Assembly (NCBI GenBank): GCA_950097015.1
Contig: CATNEN010000038.1
Span: forward strand, 930,001 to 994,000
Direction: 5' to 3'
Source of the DNA: Macrostomum hystrix
Taxonomy: Eukaryota > Platyhelminthes > Macrostomidae
DNA length: 64,000 bases
This document shows positions 24,001-36,372 of the stretch, one piece after another. A program made the position numbers and the translations under genes. Under the pieces are notes generated by a model. That model was not told where the DNA came from. It worked only from the letters and a program-made list of their open reading frames with translations, and ran no database searches. Position 1 is the first letter of the stretch; each line of letters opens with the position of its first letter.

Positions 24001-25441
24001 TTTACACAGAGGCACATAATAGGGAAGCCAACTGTGCCACCACTCCCATATAGCGCCTGTGCTATTATCTGCAGTGCAGGGAAATTGCATTTTTAAATGG
24101 ATTTCACAAAATATACAACATTCACAGCGATGAGACCCAATGTGGAGCAATTGCAGCGGGCAAATAAGTATGTAATAGTCCTCCCTGAGAGCAGAAACGC
24201 CAGTTGGATTAAAAGCTTACAGCACTCAACAAAGATATCATTTGTAGACTTTTGCCAAGCCCACAAATATCTGCTTCAATGCCAATGCTTCAAGCCGTAG
24301 CAGCAGATCTATAAAAAATAGACACTTCTAATGGACCGGATCAGAGCTTCACGGCACGGACCAGCCCATTAGGACGTTGTTGACGCGACACAAAGATGCA
24401 GATGTCCATAAAATGTTTTTCAAGTGCACACATTTTTATGCTTGCGCTAAAAGCCATCAGAGCACTTTTTTCGTGCATGAAATTCTTAAGAAATGTCAAG
24501 CCGCGGTACACATTGACCTAGTACGAAGACTATAGGTTTCATGAAGGCCAAGCGTGGGTGAAGGTGAGAATGAATGGTAAATGTAACGCGACCGATTCTT
24601 GCACCTATTCTCGATTCTCGATTGAAGCTAAAGCGCTCAGAGAAGCTGCTTGGGGGCGGCTAGTCGTGCAGTTCGTGCGAATGGGAGAAGTGGGAAAAGT
24701 GCACGGGGCACAGGTGCAGTTAGTTTTCTCGTATTTAGAAGTGTCAACTGAAGCCAGCAACTTTTAATAAAACCCATTCCTTTTCGTCAGCGCATGCACC
24801 CAGCTCTTTCCTGCCTCTTACTCTGCTTTGAAATCAGAAAAAATGCTTAAGCTGCTGCTCATTGTTGACTTCGCTCTTACGCCTGTCTATCAATTCAAGC
24901 GTGCTCCCATTTCTGAGCATGAGCAGGTTCTGTCCGAGCCTTTGTACATTAAAATGGTTACAAAAAGTTGCATATCCTTTAGCCCAGACCGAGAGCGTTT
25001 TTAAACGTTTCTTTCAGCAGTTGAGCACACGAAGCCCAATAAGCTAAAGGTGTACGAAATTCGCCCGTTTAAATGAAAGAATGAAAAAATAAGCACAACA
25101 GTCAGTTTCCTCAACTGGAAAATATCTGCATCGCGCAGAATCATGTTCAGCTTTTTTGCATGCTCGCTCGTTTGTATTTGATAAAGTTCTGGAATTATAT
25201 TAAAAATACAGGTAGTAGGTGGCCGTACTTTGGTTTTACCGACACCAGTTTAGAAGGCCTTGCTACAATCTATGAATAAAAGAATACTTAAAATTGTACT
25301 TTTACCAACGCTCTCGCCTTAGAATATTTTACTCCGCAGAAAAATCGGTGAAGTGATTAGTGTCCGACCTTCCCTGATCAATATTCGTACTGGGGTGGGC
25401 AAGTAGAGGCTTTCGGGGACCGCATCTGCGGCTGGGGCTGG
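21080..25441. other. No gene recognised; decayed DNA
   Basis: Only short open frames with no recognisable family are seen, and several look like decayed transposon debris. None has convincing start, splice and stop signals together. I see no RNA gene. Confidence 0.4.
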
Positions 25442-26653
25442 TCAAGCGGCATTGAGCACGGGGTACTTGGCCCGGATCCGAGCATTCGCTGCAATGAGGC
25501 CGGCGCGGCGCCTGCCAGAGGGCCTGCCAGGCGCTAGCCCCTTGAAGTTCTTGGCGCGGCGCGAATGCATCACTGCCGCTAGCAGGCCGAGCCCCGACTC
25601 CAGCTTGGTGTCCTCCCGGGCTCCGAATCTGTCCATGAGGATCTCGATGGACGGTCGCGAGAACAGGCAGCTGATGCTTAGGAAGATGGCCTGCAGGGCT
25701 TGCAGCATGAAGTGGATGTGCCACAGGCAGACGGACTCGCAGCTGTGGTAAAGCAGAAGGGCTGGCAGAGCGAACAGCTGGACGGCGCTGTTTGACACGA
25801 CCAGTTTGGCGAACACTCGAAAGGCGTTCACGGAGGCGCGGCTGTCCAAGCGACGCTCCTCGGTCATGGAGTCAATAATGCTGCCGAGGCGGATGAGCAG
25901 CGGAACCTGAAGCAGCTGGAGCAGCAGGCACGGCAGGGTGAGCAGGTACGCGTAGGACACCGCTACTGGCCGAAGCGAGCGCAGCACGCCGAGATGCGGA
26001 GCGGCGCAGTTTCGGTCGCGGTACACCTGAGCCAGGCTGCTTCTCAGGTAAGACAGGTGCGCGGCATGCGATATCGATTCGAGGAAGCCGTGCCACGTGT
26101 GCGGGGCGCTGCTGGGCATAGTGGTGGCATTCTGAGAGTCTGCGATCTGCAAGGTGCCAGCTGTTCCAACCGCAAGGAAAGGTGAAGCTATCAGCAGGCT
26201 CGCACCCAGGCATTTGAAGTAGGGCGCGCAGCTCCTAACTTGAACCAGGGGCTGAGCCAGCCGATGCTTGCGCTCCTCCAGCCACAGCAGGAACACGGAG
26301 CACAGACACCAGGCCGCCGAGGTCAGCTCGAGCAGGTGAAGCGCTGCGTTCGCCGGCGCCATGACTGGCGGAGGCAGTTCGTCTCGGTCGAGAAGGCAGG
26401 CGATGAGTCGCAGAGCTGCGCATGCTGTGTGCAGGCACAGGGCCGTCAGCAGCTGACGCCCGTAGAGTCGGCGAAGGTCGCGAACTCGAACCACGAGGCC
26501 CAGGTGGCCGCAGAAGGTGACGAGGGAGACGGACATGCAGATCAGAGGCAGCGGGGCGGCGCCCAGGTCTGCTGGCAGCTGCGAATCTGCGGATGTAGCG
26601 ACTGGGGACAGTCGAAGGGGCGGAGCCTGCGTCGCCTGTACGATTTGTGACAT
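25442..26653 (-). CDS. Intronless seven-helix receptor-like protein
   Basis: A single-exon frame of 403 residues with seven hydrophobic segments at about 34-56, 66-88, 101-125, 148-168, 230-256, 280-302 and 308-332. The layout (short extracellular N terminus, long loop 4-5 with an N-glycosylation site NAT at 175-177, basic C-terminal tail) fits a G-protein-coupled receptor. At the end of helix 3 the place of DRY holds LEERKH, and after helix 7 FSRPSIEIL replaces NPxxY, so it is not a canonical rhodopsin-class member. The ligand cannot be named. Two CCAAT boxes lie about 310-330 bases upstream of the ATG. It is GC-rich and lacks introns, as many receptor genes do; a retrogene origin is possible. 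Confidence 0.65.
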   Translation of the reverse strand: MSQIVQATQAPPLRLSPVATSADSQLPADLGAAPLPLICMSVSLVTFCGHLGLVVRVRDLRRLYGRQLLTALCLHTACAALRLIACLLDRDELPPPVMAPANAALHLLELTSAAWCLCSVFLLWLEERKHRLAQPLVQVRSCAPYFKCLGASLLIASPFLAVGTAGTLQIADSQNATTMPSSAPHTWHGFLESISHAAHLSYLRSSLAQVYRDRNCAAPHLGVLRSLRPVAVSYAYLLTLPCLLLQLLQVPLLIRLGSIIDSMTEERRLDSRASVNAFRVFAKLVVSNSAVQLFALPALLLYHSCESVCLWHIHFMLQALQAIFLSISCLFSRPSIEILMDRFGAREDTKLESGLGLLAAVMHSRRAKNFKGLAPGRPSGRRRAGLIAANARIRAKYPVLNAA

Positions 26654-26958
26654 TGTGCAGGGCAGTTATTTTCCTTCTGCGTGCCAGTGGAAGAATTTTT
26701 GTCTTCTCTTTTGAGCTTTGCTTAGGGCGATTCAAAGAACTTCAGTTTGAACAGCCCGCAGCTGCCTAAGCGCTCCGTACAAAGAGGCGGCTTCTTTGAA
26801 GTGCAGCCAAGTCACAGCTGCAGCAGGTGCTGGAAAAATCTGGTGGCCGGTTCTGACCGAGATCGTTTTCTGCTACGGCTATTTTCCTGGAGGTGTCGTT
26901 TTTCACTTTTATCCACAGCCCTTTCAGTTTCTAGCTCTCTCTCTCTCGGGGTTGGGGA

Positions 26959-26983
26959 CCAATCAGCTCTCTCGTCCAATCAG
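26959..26983. promoter_or_regulatory. Paired CCAAT boxes upstream of receptor-like gene
   Basis: CCAATCAG occurs twice (26959-26966 and 26976-26983), 17 bases apart. They sit upstream of the minus-strand receptor-like gene and are plausible NF-Y sites. No TATA box is obvious between them and the ATG. Confidence 0.4.
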
Positions 26984-27159
26984 GTGAAGCCGCGTTCCTG
27001 CTGGGCTCGAGAGCTGGAAACGCGAGAACGGGCCCTCAAGTCCATCTGTGGCGATAAAAAATGAATTCGTAGTTTTAGATTTCTCTTAAGCTGCAGCTTT
27101 GGTTCAGCAGAATTTTCTGTTCTGTCTTGTCCGGCTGCTGCTGCTGCTTCTGGCTGTTC

Positions 27160-27300
27160 TGTCCATGGACTGAGGGGGACGCCACAGCCAGCCCTTTAAG
27201 TATCTTTCTAAAAGGCACAACTTATTCTAGTGAAGTCGGGAATCGAACCCCCTACCTTGAAGTCGTGAGTCCGACCCTCTAACCGCTAGACTACAACCCC
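27160..27300 (-). mobile_element. SINE family B, partial copy
   Basis: On the minus strand the tRNA-like head TAGTCTAGCGGTTAGAG (box A) and GGTTCGATTCCCGAC (box B) leads into a short body ending near tccatggac. The middle is deleted compared with the copy at 49935-50232. Confidence 0.75.
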
Positions 27301-28863
27301 TTCACAATAAACCACTCACATAAAAAAGCGGCAATGTTGGACCACTAAGTCACTGAACCTGCACAATGCAAACGCTTTTATCAGCAGCATGGAAGCTGAA
27401 GACATTTTTTTGCTTTTTTACAATGTACTTGGAGTGGGTCTCACATGAAAAAGACTGGCTCACATTTTCGCACTCCAACTGTTAAAGCTGAAGATCCTAC
27501 TCAAAATTATTGATTTGAACTGTACGGAATGCAGACCTAATGTTTGTGCCTGCTTGAAGAGCAGAGTTTGTACTTTTATTTTCATCTGTTCTGTTAGAAC
27601 GTTCTTAGAGTGAGAGTGAGATTATACCAAAATGTGAGGCCGGTGTAAGAGAGGCTAATTTTTCTCTTTGCAATATTGCCGTGCCAACTAAAACAGCTTG
27701 CTGTAGTTTTTTTATGGAATTCTTCTCAGTTGCAATGTAACTCCATTTCTGTCTCGTCTTAATGCAATCAAAATCCCTAGACTGTTATCTTACTTCACAC
27801 CTCACAATAGACTATATATCCATTTATAGGTAAAACCTATTGCTTAGTGTCTAACATTCACTATCTTCAGTACATCTATCCTGAAATAACTTTATGCAGG
27901 TGTAAATTCTGTCTAATCTCAGCCTTATCGCTTGCAGAACTCCACGAACACTTTATATATACTCTATATATATGAGGCTGCCTTTCCTTATGCGTAAACA
28001 AATGAACTTTAATCAATTCGAAAATTCACGCGCTATTCAAACATTTTGCAGATCAGATGTCGAAACCGCCAAGGTCAAGTGCAGGTGGTTCTTTTCGATT
28101 CTTGGAACGTGCAAACAATTCACGCGGGTCACAGCAGCAGCGAGTCTGTGATTTACACCGTCGACCGCTCTCAACCATGACGGCACCGCAGCTCTGCCAG
28201 GTTTTATTTAATCAATTTTTCTAAGCCGGCCTTGATCGTCAGATCGTCACGGACTTTGCCTAATCTGCTAGCCCAGGGGAGTCCGTGGAGCTCTCCGCAT
28301 CGTCTTCGTGCCAGAAGATTTACAGCCGCAGTCTCCGTCTTGAGATGGCATCAGCATCCCCTGCGTTATTGAGAAGTTCACTGGGTGGAGATATTTATTC
28401 TTAAATCGAATTAAAAAATATTCCTTATCTTTTAAAACCAGATGTTTTTTGTTTTTTTACATACATTTAACCTGTACATTTAACTGTAACAAGTTTTAGT
28501 TTATTTTTACTAGTTTCGAGGAAAATATGAATGCACAGCTAATGTGCGCTCGTGAGGTAAAAATTGTGTAAAAGTTGAGCAACCTTTTGAACTTCATACA
28601 TCCTGCTTTATAAATTCATTTTGATAGGTATCTATCGGCATGGCCTCAACTCTGATCAATCGAAAATTTATTCAAAATTTAGTCTGTGGCGAAAAGTGCA
28701 CACGCCATTAGATTTTTCAAAGCTACATTTTTTATTTAAAAAAACACGCGATTAAATTATTTATCCGCGTTTATAAAGGATTCTAAATAATTAATTTCTC
28801 TTCTTAGTGCGAGAATCTCACATTCTGTTAGTTTCGCTTGTTGTGAAGCTTTGTCGCACAGGC
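27301..28863. other. Intergenic, nothing recognised
   Basis: AT-rich with GC-richer patches near 28030-28370 that have no continuous reading frame. It includes the upstream region of the gene starting at 28864. Confidence 0.4.
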
Positions 28864-31539
28864 ATGACTTCTCATGAGGCTGGTCGGTTGAAAACAGCGA
28901 ATCAATCACGGTCGCCTGTTTTAGAACATTCGACAGTGCAGGCGCTGCGAAAGAGATCTTCAATGCAGTAAGTTATAAAAAATGGTCGTTTGGAGAACTG
29001 CGTTGGTTCAATGGTGGTTGTGGTTCAGTGAAGCCGTTAGAGTCCCATACTAACGTAAATTTTACCTGTAATTTTTAGACACTCGGATCAGCAGTCCCCA
29101 GATTCCTGGAAACTCAGAGTAAGTCAACAAGATTCAGAGTCGACGCCAACAGTAGAAACTGCCGCCGACGACGAAAAGGTTGTGTACTACTCATTTGTCG
29201 TCGATGCACGCCTGGCCGACGCGCTAACAGCGGATGCAGAAGTGGACAAAGTTTTGGCCGACATCGAGCGCACCTGCGGCTGCATCATCATCGTTGATCA
29301 ACAAAATCAAAAGCGAAGGCGACATTCGTCTAATGTCGAGAATTGTGCCGTTCGAGTCAGGGTGCTGATGAATGAAATCGGTGGCAACTTCAGAAGCAGC
29401 GCCACACGGCTCTCCGATCTGATCGGGAGCCTGGGCGGCAGATGGCAGGTCCAGCGCTTGGTGAGGAGACTTTCCTCGCCCATCGATGACAAAAGTGGCT
29501 TCAGCAGCAGCGCCTGGATCAATCGGACGGTCACCGGAAGCAACATCAACACGGATGAAGACTGCATGAACTGCAGCAACTGTGTCAACAGTCCAGGGAG
29601 CAGAGGCTGTAGTAGCAACAGTAGTCTGGTGTCTTCATTGACCGATGAGAGAGTTGATTCCGGACGTTGGATTCTGAACTCCTCAGTGAGTCCGTTTATA
29701 AGACTTCGACAGGTACAACAGCGGCTGCAAATGCAGCAGCAGCAGCAGCAGCAGCAGCCAGAGTCCAGAGCCCAGACGCTCCCAGGACCCTCGCTTCAGT
29801 TCATTCGCCGCCTATGGAGACAAGCGGTCCGGCTGCTCGCAGAAGCCACGAGATCGGCGACTGCGGAGGCCGCGGCCAATGAGCTTGCTTACTTCTCTAG
29901 AACAGGCAAAACTAACGAGAGGCACCAGCAGAAGCAGAACAAGTTTTCAAAGCCGGTTCTGTGCGCACATAACACAAGCACAAAGCATCCCGATGCGGAG
30001 CACATATTGCTTCTCAGCGCACTGACTGTTGATGCCGAAGCGACTAACTGGAATAAGGCAATCGACAATGAAGCTAACAGCACAGACCAACTTATCATCG
30101 ACGACTCCAGCTTCTCCAGCACTAACTGCACATTGCAGAAGCAGTTGACGGCCTCTGTGTCTCTCGGAGCCGCACTTTGCGGAGGCCAAGCACACAGTTG
30201 CGCTTCAGCCTCAAGCGCCAGAGCAGGTGTGAAAGCTTGCGCAGAGTTTCAGGTAGCTACTTCTGTTACAAATTTTCAATCCACAGCTTCTCGTCGGCTA
30301 GCAGTTTTGCGGACGGCAACTTCAAAGCAGCGCTCTTCACAAAACAACGCTACGGTACACAGCTGCTTGTCAAGTCACGCCTCTTCCGCTTCTGCAGTGT
30401 CGCACCATTTGAACAGCGCTTTGGAACATCAGACGTCACAGCTGTCAACGCAAGCTGTCTGTAGAGCTGCTGACGGTCTTGATCTAGCACCAGAGTCTAT
30501 AAAGACTCTGCTTACCGCGCCAGCCAAGTTAGCATTCGGTGGGTCGTACGAGCTACCTGCGTCAGCATCGGCTAGCTCGTGCTCTTTCTCTCGTGCGAGA
30601 AGCTGTTCATCCAAGGCTGAAAGTTTTCGTCTGGCGTCCTCGCACCGAGAGCGTCTTCAGTGCGCGGCGCACTCTAGACCGGCGCCACCCAGCGCCCAGT
30701 CGGAGATCGAGTCATCCTCCGCCTTCTGCCAAGTCGGCAGCTCTGAGCAGGTTAACAGCGGCCAGGTGCATGAAGTCTGTCATCAAATGGGCGTTACGCA
30801 CAGTGCAGCTGAAAAGCTGCAGTCCGAATGCTCAGTCCAGTCAGTCAGCTTGTGTTACTACCAACTCTCTGCGCACGAGAGAGCGGCTGCCCTCACGCTG
30901 AAGCTGACCGCTTTGTCCGATATAACAGCCACATTTCCCGCGGTGTCGGTTGTTCGCAGAAAGCACGATAGGCATGCGACGCCCAAGCGTCAACCTCTGC
31001 TAGAGTTGAACCTCCATCAACCAAGAAGCAGTCAGCTACTAGCTAGCTGTCAAGTTATCAGCATAGATCGAGTTCAATCTTCTTTGCAAGAGAATGGAGG
31101 TAAAGTTGCTATGGCAACTGAGACTACTGTCTCCATGGCGAGCCAGTGCGATGAGTGCGCGCACGTTCAGCCGGCTGCGACTGTTGTGTCCTGCAGTAGT
31201 AGCTCGGGGTCTCGTCAGGCCCGACCTGAAGCGCTTGCTTACACGCGTGGCCTGCAGGATGGTATTGTCCACGATGCCAACACCGTGCAGACCTTGGCGG
31301 AGATAATCTTCGAGGTGGCGGCAGCGATGGAGCTGAGACTGGCCTGGCCGAGTCAAACCTGGCGACGTCCGGCGGCCTCGGCGGAGCTGACTGCCTGCTG
31401 TGCAGAGGCCAGACGGCATGTAATTGAACGCACCAGCGACACCGTGGAGAAAATTGACGGCAGTGAGTCGGTGTGCATCTACTCGGAGCTGGTGTGGCAG
31501 TCGCGGAAGAGTCACCAGCTGGCCTGGACAGCCTTGTAA
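28864..31539 (+). CDS. Low-complexity protein with possible degenerate KH-like domain
   Basis: Exon 28864-28967 begins with ATG, the first in frame after an upstream TAA. It joins through gtaagt and an intron with a good branch-point-like ctaac and atttttag acceptor to exon 29079-31539, in phase. The product is about 854 residues. Residues of about 70-135 (VVYYSFVVDARLADAL, IERTCGCIIIV, VRVRVLMNEIGGNF) resemble the strand-helix-helix-strand-strand-helix order of a KH domain, but the GxxG loop is replaced by TADA, so RNA binding by that loop would be lost. The remainder is Ser/Ala/Gln-rich with a CAG-coded Gln run near residue 215 and no membrane segment. The last 100 residues regain a helical, conserved-looking composition. 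I do not recognise the family; the KH reading is tentative. Confidence 0.6.
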
Positions 31540-31854
31540 GGGCCTTTGACATGCAGGCTAACACTTCGTGCGGATTTTGTCTTTAACTGAACTTGGGACT
31601 GCAGGTGTAAAATCTCGGAAGCCATTTCTTGCATAACTAGTTCGCATACAAAAAAGTAATCCAGAATTCACACGAAAATATTCACTTGATCAGAACTTAA
31701 AGATTTAAATGCGCAAACTGTCAGAGGCTTATGTATTGGGGGGGCCAGCCAGTTCAGTAGTATAAAGGTGCTAGCAGTATCGGAAGATGCACCTACAAAA
31801 CCAGGAGCTAAATGATCAACTTATTGACAACGGCACCTGCAACTGCAGCCAGAG

Positions 31855-32043
31855 CAACACGGTGTGTGCTTGACTCCTGCACAGCAACACGGTGTGTGCT
31901 TGACTCCTGCACAGCAACACGGTGTGTGCTTGACTCCTGCACAGAAACACGGTGTGTGCTTGACTCCTGCACAGCAACACGGTGTGTGCTTGACTCCTGC
32001 ACAGCAACACGGTGTGTGCTTGACTCCTGCACAGCAACACGCA
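31855..32043. repeat. 30-bp minisatellite, about six units
   Basis: Near-perfect units of acacggtgtgtgcttgactc plus ctgcacagca. Open frames through it on both strands are repeat artefacts. Its sequence is unrelated to the 30-bp family at 3-7 kb. Confidence 0.95.
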
Positions 32044-32389
32044 TATTTTCCTGGTCAAATTTAGCTTTGAGATGCGGCAGCATAGAACAACCTTTTTTAA
32101 GTCACTGTCTTAGCAGTTGACAGCACTGCTTTAAAGCTCTATAGCTCTATAGCGAGTGTTGTAAGTGCGAGAGTGAATTCTTTTTTGTCAAACTTTTAAA
32201 TAGTTTCTTCATTATTAATCATCGTTTTTACAATACTTTTTTTCATTTACAAAGTTTTTTTCATTGTTGCGAATTTATTCAGTAAGATTAAACATAAAAT
32301 TACTTTTCTCAAAATACTTTCTTTTCTTTCAAGTATCTTCTTGCGAGCTATACTTATGTTTTTGACTTTTATGTACAAAATTACTTGAG

Positions 32390-32680
32390 GTGCGCTCAAC
32401 AACCATTGAGGTGAGTTCAAAATTAATTAAGTTGTGCTCAAAATACTCATACATAGAGGTGCATTTAAAAATCATTGACGTGTGCTCAACAATGATTGGG
32501 GTGTGCTCAACATTCATTGGGTGTGCTAAACACTCATTATAGGTATGCTCAACAATCACCGAGGTGAGCTCAACATTGATTTAGATGTGCTCAAAAATCA
32601 TTGCGGTGTGTTTAGCACTCTTATTGACGTGCTCAACATTCATTGACGTGTACTCAACCGTTATTGAGGACGCCTCTGAA
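32390..32680. repeat. Old degenerate minisatellite
   Basis: About a dozen diverged units of gtgtgctcaacaatcattga, spaced roughly 24-27 bp. Confidence 0.75.
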
Positions 32681-33204
32681 AACGCGCCATAGTAAACAGG
32701 ACACACGAGTCGCACAAAGCTGCTTCAGGTCCAGTACTCAAGGTGCAACTCGTAAAGCTAGCTCGTATCGACATTTCATCATCCCACAGCTTCAAAACTA
32801 ATCGATAATCAGCCTTCTGAATCTAATGAAATCGATTCTAGACATGGACTAGGATGTCACTAGTCGATTTAATAGATTGACTTAAACTTTTCCACAGCGG
32901 AAATTACTAGATGCCTTAACTGCTGTGCAAATAACCTCGAGAACTCAAGCATCGATTGATGATAGGAAACACGGCAGTCTCGCAACATCTTACATTGAGA
33001 ACTAAAATTACAGAAACCAAGCGCCAGCAAACACTAAAAACTATATTTAATCAGACGAATTAACCTGCACTTGCCCAATATATATCCATAGACTTATTTG
33101 AGGAACATCTGCTGCAATCATCCAGTTCTTTAGGGCCGGTCCGAGGAGCATGTTTATCTAAAATGACAGAATATCAAGCACAGCGATCAGCAAGCCGACA
33201 GGCA

Positions 33205-34170
33205 GCCTAGTCCGCTCCGCCCTCTGTTCCGCTCTCTCAGCTGATTGCTCCGCCCTCTGTTCCGCTCTCTCAGCTGCTAGCTCCGCCCTCTGTTCCGCTC
33301 TCTCAGCTGATTGCTCCGCCCTCTGTTCCGCTCTCTCAGCTGATTGCTCCGCTCTCTGTTCCGCTCTCTCAGCTGTTAGCTATGCTCTCTGTTCCGCTCC
33401 CTCTCAGCTGCTAGCTCCGCTCTCTGTTCCGCTCCCTCTCAGCTGCTAGCTCCGCCCTCTGTTCCGCTCCCTCTCAGCTGCTAGCTCCGCCCTCTGTTCC
33501 GCTCCCTCTCAGCTCCGCCCTCTGTTCCGCTCCCTCTCAGCTGATAGCTCCGCCCTCTGTTCCGCTCTCTCAGCTGATAGCTCCGCCTTCTGTTCCGCTC
33601 CCTCTCAGCTGCTAGCTCCGCCCTCTGTTCCGCTCTCTCAGCTGATTGCTCCGCACCCACTCAGCTCCGCCCTCTGTTCCGCTCCCACTCAGTTGCTAGC
33701 TCCGCTCTCTGTTCCGCTCCCTCTCAGCTGCTAGCTCCGCTCTCTGTTCCGCTCCCTCTCAGCTGCTAGCTCCGCCCTCTGTTCCGCTCTCTCAGCTGAT
33801 TGCTCCGCACTCTGTTCCGCTTCCACTCAGCTCCGCTCTCTGTTCCGCTCCCTCTCAGCTGCTAGCTCCGCTCTCTGTTCCGCTCCCTCTCAGCTGCTAG
33901 CTCCGCTCTCTGTTCCGCTCCCTCTCAGCTGCTAGCTCCGCTCTCTGTTCCGCTCCCTCTCAGCTGCTAGCTCCGCTCTCTGTTCCGCTCCCTCTCAGCT
34001 GCTAGCTCCGCTCTCTGTTCCGCTCCCTCTCAGCTGCTAGCTATGCTCTCTGTTCCGCTCCCTCTCAGCTGCTAGCTCCGCTCTCTGTTCCGCTCTTTCT
34101 CAGCTGCTAGCTCCGCTCTCTGTTCCGCTCCCTCTCAGCTGCTAGCTCCGCCCTCTCTCTCAGCTGCAGT
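33205..34170. repeat. 35-bp pyrimidine-rich minisatellite
   Basis: Units of about 30-35 bp (ctctgttccgctccctctc then agctgctagctccg) with two length classes (ctctctcagctgatt and ccctctcagctgctag). It contains frequent AGCT and GCTAGC palindromes. It lies just past the 3' end of the cyclin Q gene. Confidence 0.95.
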
Positions 34171-34633
34171 GTAAATAAACCAAACTAAAGCTATAATTGT
34201 CAAATTATTAGAAAGCAGATAAAAGTTTATAGACATCAATATTTCGTTTAAAACTGCTGAGGACACAAAAATACGAGTAGATGACAAACTAGTTCAAGCT
34301 TTGTTTATTTAGGAATTTTTGTCTAATTTTCAAATCGAAATACATCCTAGAAATGCTCAACAGGAGAGTCAGCTAAAGAAAAAAATCGAACAAGAATGAA
34401 AATGTGCAACTGGCATTACTATATTGTAGATTAGGACGAGAGTGCATACTCACAGTAGTAGTCAATGAATGAATGTGAAGAGCAATTACAAATAAATGCC
34501 ATCTTTTCCGGGTGGTCAAACTCCAAATCTTCGAATTTGGCCTTGAAGCCGCTGCCTGCTTCGCCCCGATCGAGTTGATGCAGTCTTTTCCGTCCCTCCA
34601 AACTGCCCGCCACCACCTGGTAACTACAAGCTG

Positions 34634-36372
34634 TCATTCCACATCCCGAGCCGTTGCCATGGCAACAACGCCAAGCCGCTCGTCCAGCTGGTAGATCCTG
34701 CAGATCTCCGTCACCAGGCGGTCCATGAGGCCAGCGCTGGCCTCGGGCCACAGAGCCCGATACCAGGGCTGCCGACTTTCAACCTCACCTGGCAGATTGA
34801 TGCCAATTAGTTGCATAGCAACCGCGATGACGCCAAGGCTGATAGCCTGTGGCGGATAGACAAGGCACAATGGCGCATGGTAGGTGTCGCGCAGAATGGC
34901 CCAGGCCAGTGTTGGCAAGCCGGACTGCCTTAGAGTGTCTGGCGGCAGCCAGTCAGCGATGGCATTCAGCTGGTGCAGCAGGTGCGGATGCGGAAGCTGC
35001 AGCTCCGTGTTGAAGCCAACGGCGCGAACTAGAAAAAGCTCGCAGGTGGCCAGCGATTGGCGGAGCCCGTTGTACACAGGATTATTGCCGCCCTCCAGTG
35101 GCTCTTTGTCCGGGTGAACAGTTCTGTAATTGGAATGCAAATAAAGACTTTGTCTCTAGGCATTTTAGTTGGTTAAAGTTTTCGCTTAATTAGGGAATTC
35201 TAACCCCACCCTTAATAATACAACTTGCAGAAGGGCTGCGGGCAATGGCACAGCAGTTGGTGACACTAGACCCGCAGCCAGGAGGCAATTCTGCCCATTT
35301 CGCTGACTCCTCAGCACACACGAACACAGATACTGTACGCAAACAAATGTGGCCTCGCCGCGTAATCGAGCTCAGGAACCTTAGCGCAAAGGGGAAACGC
35401 GTTAAACAATTTGCCATTCGGCCCCCAAAAACCCATTCAATATCCCATAGGGGAGAATTTTGAATCCCATTTCTAGATGTGTGAATTCAAAATCACATCG
35501 TTATATTTCATCGTCACATAAAAAATCCAATTTTTTTTTCTAATCACTATCCATTCACACAAAATATGATAATAATGACAACAGTTGTAACTTAAAGATA
35601 ACTTTCAACTCACTGATGGAACACATTGATAATATCCCTTGAAAACACAGACTTGTCCAGAAGCTTGGCAGCCAGATGAACACAGGACATTAGCACAGTC
35701 TGTTAGGATGTAATTTGGATGGCAAATATGTAGCTTTTGTACATCACTAAAACAAATACTAGAAAATGCAATGACTTACATTAGGATCCACATCTTCAAT
35801 GCTGATTGATTTGTAAAATCTGTGATAAAGAGTGGCTGCACCAGCAAAAGTCATTGTGTCCAGTTCCAATTTGACAGCTGTTGGATAAATAAATAAGATG
35901 TAACAAATACTATTATAATTCTTTGTTTAATATATGCTTAGGTAGGCTAGAAATGAAAATAAAATCGAAGGATAAGCTGTTCGTCGGTAAAACATTCATT
36001 TAGTAACCGTTATAATAATTAATTACACTTGCCCCAATTGGGCCAGATGTGCAGTGGACAGCACAGCGGCAGCCGGCTGCGTAGCCCTGTCCAGTCCATG
36101 GACTGGGCATCCTCACCCATTAAACAGCTGGGTGAACTGAAGCAATGCAGAGTTAAGCGTCTTGCTAAATGACATAATTTGTTCCAATGGAGTCGGGAAT
36201 CGAACCCCTGACCTTAGTCGTTAAGTATAAGTAACAGTTACGTAATATTTTTGTTACATTAGCCAACTTACAAGCCTCAGTGAGTGTAGCAATTGTCTTA
36301 AAGTGAAACTCTTCGACCTGTTGAGCTCTTAATGGATCCATTGGGTTTTTATAGGCAATATTAATAGATGCA
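34634..36372 (-). CDS. CCNQ: Cyclin Q (CCNQ/FAM58 family)
   Basis: Cyclin Q (FAM58A) is the activating cyclin of CDK10, a nuclear regulator. Four minus-strand exons join in phase: 36372-36272, 35877-35780, 35699-35614 and 35123-34634, with GT/AG ends throughout. The first reads into EEFHFKTIATLTEA, matching the cyclin-box start. Then come VKLELDTMTFAGAATLYHRF, then LAAKLLDKSVFSRDIINVFH (the cyclin-box helix 3 region with DIINV). The last encodes CELFLVRAVGFNTELQLPHP, then AWAILRDTYHAPLCL and PWYRALWP, each matching FAM58 landmarks (CE.F..R.L.F, HPH..L, AWA.LRD.YH..LCL). The stop is at 34634-34636, after a short tail. The first coding exon with the Met lies farther right and was not located; at least one codon is split across that missing junction. 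A SINE lies in intron 3 and another in the intron or upstream region. Confidence 0.94.
35225..35432 (-). mobile_element. SINE family A, internally deleted
   Basis: The minus strand reads from a tRNA-like head (box B region gagctcgattacgcggcgag) to the tail ttgcccgcagcccttctgc, but lacks the middle of the full copy. It lies in the last intron of cyclin Q. Confidence 0.85.
36030..36222 (-). mobile_element. SINE family B copy in cyclin Q intron
   Basis: On the minus strand, the box B-like GGTTCGATTCCCGACTCC is followed by the family body (attaaactctgcattgcttc-like, then ccagctgttt, then the tail ccagatgtg...). The head is partly missing. It lies between cyclin Q exons. Confidence 0.8.

Noticed and set aside
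22279..25047. Several short open frames
   Set aside because: No recognisable protein family and no consistent splice structure; probably decayed transposon sequence.
27230..27300. Possible functional tRNA gene (also near 4.9, 13.65, 36.2, 49.95 and 52.95 kb)
   Set aside because: The A and B boxes are tRNA-like but the acceptor stem and anticodon arm do not fold, and each is attached to a repeated SINE body.
34431..34751. Frame overlapping the cyclin Q last exon in another phase
   Set aside because: The cyclin Q reading is supported by phase-consistent exons and family landmarks.
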